In this document: positions 14,613 to 18,533 of the stretch, in pieces
Layout of the letters: each line of letters opens with the position of its first letter
Position numbering within the stretch: position 1 is the stretch's first letter
Source: an uncultured Clostridia bacterium
Lineage (GTDB): Bacteria; Bacillota; Clostridia; Oscillospirales; Oscillospiraceae
Assembly: GCA_937915065.1 (NCBI GenBank)
Contig: CALDMR010000175.1
Location: 1-18,533 of the forward strand
Direction: 5' to 3'
Length of the DNA stretch: 18,533 nt
The notes under the pieces: generated by a model
What the model saw: the letters and a program-made list of their open reading frames with translations, nothing else
Told to the model about the DNA's origin: nothing
Databases searched by the model: none
Position numbers and translations under genes: made by a program

Positions 14613-15491
14613 TTATTTTTTCGCCGAAAGAAAGGCGGAAAGCCTGGCCGCCAGCGCGCCCAGCATGTGGCCCACGCCGACGTTGAACTCGCTTTCCTCC
14701 CGCTCCTTCTGCAGCATGTCTATTATGCCTGCTAACTGTTCTTTTGTCAAATTTTTTGCGAGTTTTTCGGCCATTTCTTCATAGATTTCCGGCGCTTTCC
14801 GGCCATATTGGCACAAAAGGGCGGCGGCGCACAGTTCCCGGGCGGCGTCGAGAAAGGCGGAAAGATCTGCGCGCTTGAGCTTGGCGCTTTCCAGGGAGCA
14901 CAGATAGCTCACCAGCACATCCTCCCGCATCTGGCACAGACAGTCGCCCAGTTCCAGGGCCCGATCCGTCATTTCGCGGTTTTCTGCGGGGGCGTCCAGG
15001 CTGCTGCGCAGCTTCAGCTCCACGCAGCGGGAACGGATGGTGGGCAGGATGGCGGCGGCATTTTCCGAGAGGAAAAGAAAGGCGGCGTAGCGGGGGCCCT
15101 CCTCCACCGTTTTCAGCAGGATATCCTGGCAGCGGCTGTCCAGCTGGCCGCAGTCGTCAAAAATATATACTTTGCGGGTGCCCTCGTTGGGGCGGATATA
15201 GGCGTCGGCACACAGGGCGCGCATATCGTCCACGGGAATGGTCTTGTGCTCCTCGTCCCGGACGGTGATCACATCCGGATGGATGCCGGAGAGGACCTTG
15301 CGGCAGTTGGGGCAGACGCCGCAGGGTTTTCCGCCCGGAGCGGTGCATTCCATGGCGGCGGCAATGGTGCGGGCCAGGTCGTGCTTGCCGCTGCCCCGGC
15401 TGCCGGTGAGCAGCAGGGCGTGGTGCAGGGCGCCGCGGTCGGCGGCGGCGCGCACTTGGGCATAAAGCCGCTCATTTTGTTGTTCGCTCAT
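14613..15491 (-). CDS. holB: DNA polymerase III delta' subunit
   Basis: A 292-residue AAA+ clamp-loader protein. A Walker A-like GSRGSGK is at residues 30-36. A four-cysteine zinc site C49, C57, C60 and C63 (KPCGVCPNC) lies in the lid, as in DnaX/HolB proteins. The sensor/arginine-finger SRC motif is at 154-156 (TIRSRC), and LLKTVEEGP at 126-134 is conserved. With DnaX and HolA it loads the sliding clamp. The ATG at 15491 follows AAAGGAGTGTGAGCC and overlaps the decarboxylase stop (ATGA). Decarboxylase, holB, then ricT is the Firmicute yaaO-holB-yaaT order, with tmk and the small yaaQ/yaaR genes absent here. The helical C-terminal half is less conserved, as usual. Confidence 0.94.
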   Translation of the reverse strand: MSEQQNERLYAQVRAAADRGALHHALLLTGSRGSGKHDLARTIAAAMECTAPGGKPCGVCPNCRKVLSGIHPDVITVRDEEHKTIPVDDMRALCADAYIRPNEGTRKVYIFDDCGQLDSRCQDILLKTVEEGPRYAAFLFLSENAAAILPTIRSRCVELKLRSSLDAPAENREMTDRALELGDCLCQMREDVLVSYLCSLESAKLKRADLSAFLDAARELCAAALLCQYGRKAPEIYEEMAEKLAKNLTKEQLAGIIDMLQKEREESEFNVGVGHMLGALAARLSAFLSAKK

Positions 15492-16831
15492 GGCTCACAC
15501 TCCTTTGAAAGTACAGAAACCGGCTCGTCGAGATCGTAGCCGATGGTGCGGAAGTAGGACAGGATCGCCGGGGTGATCCGCTCGCCCGGGGCCACCACGG
15601 GAACGCCGGGGGGATAGGGGGCGATGGATACGGCGCTGATTCGGCCGGCGGCCTGGCCCAGGGGCAGGCTGTGCCGGGGGGCAAACGCGGCGCTGCGGAT
15701 GGAGCAGCAGGTCTCCGGCCCGGGCGGCGGCGGACAGGGGGGCAGGGGTGCTGCGCCGGCATAGGCTTCCAGTTCTTCCAGGGCTTTTGCCAGGCGGGCC
15801 ATGTCGGCGCTGCTGTCGCTGCAGGTCAGGATGCATACCACGCAGTCCCGGTTGCTCATTTCGGGCCAGATATTATAATGTTGTTCCAGCAGTTCTCCGG
15901 CCCGGCGGCCATTCAGCCCGGCGCAGGCGGTGCAAACGGTCAGCCGGGTGGGATCCAGGGGCAGCCCGTCTGCCTCGGTCAGGGCGTGGAACACGCCGCG
16001 GCCGTTGATGGCGCTGCGCAGGGCGGCCGTTTCCCGGGCACAGCGGCGGTAGGCTTCTCCGCCGGGCCCTTCCAGATAAGCCCGGGCCCAGTCAATGGAG
16101 GCCAGGATCGGGTAGGAGGGGCTGGAAGTGCCGAATAGGGCGGTCTTTTCCCGCACGGCGGCATCGGAAAAGGAACCGTCTGTGAAGAGCAGGGCGCTGC
16201 TGCCCAGGGCGGGCAGGGTTTTGTGGGCGGAGGAGACGGAAACTGCCGCGCCGCGGCCCGCGGCACAGGGGCCGCGGTTTACAAAAGGAAAATGAGCGCC
16301 GTGGGCTTCGTCCACCAGCAGTTTGGCGCCATGGGCCTTACAGACGGCGGCTATGGCTTCGATATCTGCCACTACGCCGTAATAAGTGGGAGAGGTAACG
16401 CACACGGTTTTTGCCTCGGGGTGGGCGAGCAGCAGGCGCTCCACATCGCCGGCGGCGGGATGCTCCAGATAAACGGGATCCAGATCCAGCAGGGCCATGG
16501 CGCTGAAAAAGGATTTGTGGGTGTTGCGATCCAGCAGGATGGTGCTGCCGGGGGCGGCGCAGAGGGCCAGCCCGGCCAGGATGCCCTGGCTGGAGCCCCC
16601 GGTGAGGAAATAGGCCCGCTCGGCTCCCCAGGCCCGGGCAGCCAGGGCCTCCGCCTCGGCGATGGGGCCTTCACCGGTGTACAGGTTGCCGGTGGGCGGG
16701 ATCTCCGTATAGTCAATGGCGGCGGCGGAAAACAGGGGGGCCATAGCTTTCCCCTTGTGGCCCGGCATATGCATGCGCAGACCGTCGGATCGGGCCAGGG
16801 TACAAAGGGTGTCGTACAGCGGCGCAGTCAT
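15488..16831 (-). CDS. Orn/Lys/Arg decarboxylase family protein (YaaO type)
   Basis: A 447-residue PLP enzyme of fold type I. Visible landmarks are RMHMPGHKGK (19-28), the cofactor-binding TGGSSQG (77-83), VDEAHGAH (173-180) with D174 contacting the PLP ring, and SSAHKTLPALGS (200-211) with K204 as the Schiff-base lysine. A C-terminal decarboxylase domain spans about 365-440 with YPPGVPVVAPGE. It is the short, Bacillus YaaO/SpeA-like form without the N-terminal response-regulator-like domain of E. coli LdcI. Substrate (arginine, lysine or ornithine) cannot be told, so no symbol is given. The ATG at 16831 follows AAGGAGGAACCCGCC. First gene of the holB-ricT operon. Confidence 0.92.
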   Translation of the reverse strand: MTAPLYDTLCTLARSDGLRMHMPGHKGKAMAPLFSAAAIDYTEIPPTGNLYTGEGPIAEAEALAARAWGAERAYFLTGGSSQGILAGLALCAAPGSTILLDRNTHKSFFSAMALLDLDPVYLEHPAAGDVERLLLAHPEAKTVCVTSPTYYGVVADIEAIAAVCKAHGAKLLVDEAHGAHFPFVNRGPCAAGRGAAVSVSSAHKTLPALGSSALLFTDGSFSDAAVREKTALFGTSSPSYPILASIDWARAYLEGPGGEAYRRCARETAALRSAINGRGVFHALTEADGLPLDPTRLTVCTACAGLNGRRAGELLEQHYNIWPEMSNRDCVVCILTCSDSSADMARLAKALEELEAYAGAAPLPPCPPPPGPETCCSIRSAAFAPRHSLPLGQAAGRISAVSIAPYPPGVPVVAPGERITPAILSYFRTIGYDLDEPVSVLSKECEP

Positions 16832-16873
16832 GGCGGGTTCCTCCTTCTGCCGAAAATAGCTTATAATTATTTT

Positions 16874-16903
16874 ATTTTATCATAGGGCGGGGGCAATAGG
16901 CAA
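16874..16903 (-). promoter_or_regulatory. Possible promoter of the decarboxylase-holB operon
   Basis: On the minus strand, TTGCCT (16903-16898), an 18-bp spacer and TAAAAT (16879-16874) stand about 45 bases upstream of the ATG in an AT-rich stretch. A second reading, TTGCCC with a 16-bp spacer to the same -10, is nearly as good, so the exact -35 is uncertain. Confidence 0.5.
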
Positions 16904-16982
16904 TGAAAAAACGGAAGATTTGAAGTCCTGCCGGTTTTCGGCGGCGCAGCGAAAAAAACTTTAGTAAAAAGAGACAAATCGA

Positions 16983-17011
16983 TTGCCTGTTTCCATTTTT
17001 TATATTATAAT
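16983..17011 (+). promoter_or_regulatory. Promoter of ppdK
   Basis: TTGCCT (16983-16988), a 17-bp spacer and a perfect TATAAT (17006-17011) lie in an AT-rich stretch. The predicted transcript would start near 17018 and carry a leader of about 57 bases with AAGGAG before the ATG. A strong -10 suits the highly biased codon use of ppdK. Confidence 0.78.
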
Positions 17012-17074
17012 AATGCCACTATAACCAAAGCAAACGATTCAGAATGTGTCAGTGTTAGGAAGGAGCAAAAACAG

Positions 17075-18533
17075 ATGTCTCACAAGTATGTCTATTTGTT
17101 CAGCGAAGGCCGTGCTGATATGCGCGAGCTGCTGGGCGGCAAAGGTGCAAACCTTGCAGAAATGACCAACCTCGGACTTCCCGTTCCTCAGGGCTTCACC
17201 ATCACTACCGAAGCCTGTACCCAGTATTATGAAGACGGCAAGACCATCGCCCCCGAGATCGAGAGCGAGATTATGGAGTATGTTTCCAAGCTGGAGCAGA
17301 TCGCCGGCAAGAAGTTCGGCGATAAGGAGAACCCCCTGTTGGTTTCCGTGCGTTCCGGTGCCCGCGCTTCCATGCCCGGCATGATGGATACCATTTTGAA
17401 CCTCGGCCTGAACGAGGAAGTGGTGCAGGTTCTGGCAGCCAAGAGCGGCAACCCCCGCTGGGCCTGGGACTGCTACCGCCGTTTTATTCAGATGTATTCC
17501 GACGTCGTTATGGAAGTCGGCAAGAAGTACTTTGAGCAGCTCATCGACGAGATGAAGGAAAAGAAGGGCGTCACGCAGGACGTGGAGCTGACTGCCGAAG
17601 ATCTGCAGGATCTGGCGGGCCAGTTCAAGGCGGAATACAAGAGCAAGATCGGCGTGGACTTCCCCTCCGATCCCAAGGAGCAGCTGATGGGCGCCATCAA
17701 GGCCGTGTTCCGCAGCTGGGATAACCCCCGCGCCAACGTCTACCGCCGCGACAACGATATTCCCTATTCCTGGGGCACCGCTGTCAACGTGCAGATGATG
17801 GCTTTCGGCAACATGGGCGACGACTGCGGCACCGGCGTGGCCTTTACCCGCAACCCCGCCACCGGCGAACGCAAGCTGTTCGGCGAATTCCTGCCCAACG
17901 CCCAGGGCGAAGACGTGGTGGCCGGCGTGCGCACCCCCATGCCCATCAGCCAGATGGCAGAAAAGTTCCCCGAGGCCTTTGCCCAGTTTGAGAACGTGTG
18001 CAAGACCCTGGAAAACCACTATCATGATATGCAGGACATGGAGTTCACCGTGGAGAATGGCGAGCTCTACATGCTGCAGACCCGCAACGGCAAACGCACC
18101 CCCGCCGCTGCGCTGAAGATCGCCTGCGACCTAGTGGACGAAGGCGCCATCACCGAGAAGCAGGCCGTGGCCATGATCGATCCCCGCTCCCTGGATACCC
18201 TGCTGCATCCCCAGTTCGACGCTGTCAAGCTGAAGGAGAGCGAAGTGATCGGCAAGGCATTGGGCGCATCTCCCGGCGCCGCTTCCGGTAAGATCGTTTT
18301 CTCCGCCGAAGAGGCCAAGGAATGGGCCGAGCGCGGCGAAAAGGTGGTTCTGGTTCGCCTGGAAACTTCTCCCGAGGATATCGAGGGCATGAAGGCCGCC
18401 CAGGGCATTCTGACGGTGCGCGGCGGCATGACCTCCCACGCAGCCGTTGTGGCCCGCGGCATGGGTAAGTGCTGCGTTTCCGGCTGCGGCGAGATCAAGA
18501 TGGACGAGGAGAACAAGAAGTTCGAGCTGGCCG
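17075..18533 (+). CDS. ppdK: Pyruvate, phosphate dikinase (3' end cut by the window)
   Basis: 486 codons are present with no stop; the family is about 870-880 residues, so a little over half is seen. It interconverts pyruvate, ATP and phosphate with phosphoenolpyruvate, AMP and pyrophosphate, serving glycolysis or gluconeogenesis in anaerobes. The N-terminus MSHKYVYLFSEGRAD, the ATP-grasp stretch LLGGKGANLAEMTNLGLPVP, SVRSGARASMPGMMDT and ELYMLQTRNGKRT are characteristic. GGMTSHAAVVARGMG places the phospho-accepting histidine at residue 455, the same number as in the Clostridium symbiosum enzyme. The ATG at 17075 follows GGAAGGAGCAAAAACAG. Codon use is strongly biased: lysine is mostly AAG, arginine almost all CGC or CGT, unlike the CGG-rich neighbours, as expected of an abundant enzyme. 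Confidence 0.97.
   Translation, partial: MSHKYVYLFSEGRADMRELLGGKGANLAEMTNLGLPVPQGFTITTEACTQYYEDGKTIAPEIESEIMEYVSKLEQIAGKKFGDKENPLLVSVRSGARASMPGMMDTILNLGLNEEVVQVLAAKSGNPRWAWDCYRRFIQMYSDVVMEVGKKYFEQLIDEMKEKKGVTQDVELTAEDLQDLAGQFKAEYKSKIGVDFPSDPKEQLMGAIKAVFRSWDNPRANVYRRDNDIPYSWGTAVNVQMMAFGNMGDDCGTGVAFTRNPATGERKLFGEFLPNAQGEDVVAGVRTPMPISQMAEKFPEAFAQFENVCKTLENHYHDMQDMEFTVENGELYMLQTRNGKRTPAAALKIACDLVDEGAITEKQAVAMIDPRSLDTLLHPQFDAVKLKESEVIGKALGASPGAASGKIVFSAEEAKEWAERGEKVVLVRLETSPEDIEGMKAAQGILTVRGGMTSHAAVVARGMGKCCVSGCGEIKMDEENKKFELA

Noticed and set aside
17039..18025. 328-codon minus-strand open frame opposite ppdK
   Set aside because: It is antisense to an unmistakable PPDK reading frame that runs off the window end; its Gly/Ala/His/Leu content is typical of a shadow.
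1..18533. CRISPR arrays, transposons, phage genes, tRNA or rRNA genes
   Set aside because: I looked for spaced direct repeats, transposase or integrase motifs and RNA gene signatures on both strands and saw none.

Overview
The window reads as chromosomal DNA from a GC-rich, endospore-forming, anaerobic member of the Clostridia, most like Oscillospiraceae/Ruminococcaceae. The pointers are a spoVAC gene, an SLH-domain surface protein, pyruvate phosphate dikinase, several radical SAM enzymes, strong AGGAGG-type ribosome binding sites and the Firmicute yaaO-holB-ricT gene order. This placement is inference. I see no phage, transposase, integrase, CRISPR array, rRNA or tRNA. No stretch over 300 bases lacks a gene; the largest gaps are 16832-17074, 14387-14612 and 1414-1612.

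Layout. (1) 80-1413, minus strand: a MarR repressor followed by a DegV/FakB-type lipid-binding protein. The promoter in front of marR overlaps a perfect 11-bp inverted repeat that looks like its own operator. (2) 1613-8463, plus strand: a tight nine-gene cluster with mostly overlapping start and stop codons. It encodes a membrane cytochrome b-like anchor, a fumarate reductase flavoprotein and iron-sulfur subunit, a DUF1653 protein, a VOC protein, a radical SAM/SPASM-like protein, MutY, a histidine phosphatase and a PflA/PflX-like radical SAM protein. It ends at a 17-bp perfect hairpin. (3) 8509-12254, minus strand: an SLH-anchored phosphodiester glycosidase (NAGPA) with its own promoter, and hemW upstream of it. 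(4) 12413-12856, plus strand: a lone spoVAC, ending at a hairpin shared with ricT. (5) 12986-16831, minus strand: an Orn/Lys/Arg decarboxylase (YaaO type), holB and ricT, with a hairpin-rich spacer between the last two. (6) 17075 to the window end, plus strand: ppdK, cut by the window edge.

How the genes fit together. The first three genes of the plus-strand cluster form a quinone-linked fumarate reductase/succinate dehydrogenase. Four membrane histidines in the anchor suggest a di-heme type, and the flavoprotein has Gln where the covalent flavin His normally sits, which favours fumarate reduction with non-covalent FAD. The flavoprotein frame is broken near its 3' end: the family C-terminus (RESRGAQCRTDYPE...) lies in another frame and ends exactly on the GTG start of the iron-sulfur gene. 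This is the clearest anomaly here and could be a real mutation or a base error.

I did not find a clearly new defence or mobile system. The best leads are the flavoprotein frameshift and flavin-site substitution, the four-hairpin spacer, the long basic tail on RicT, the two uncharacterised radical SAM genes, and the NAGPA enzyme whose catalytic domain is split by an acidic, Pro/Thr-rich linker.
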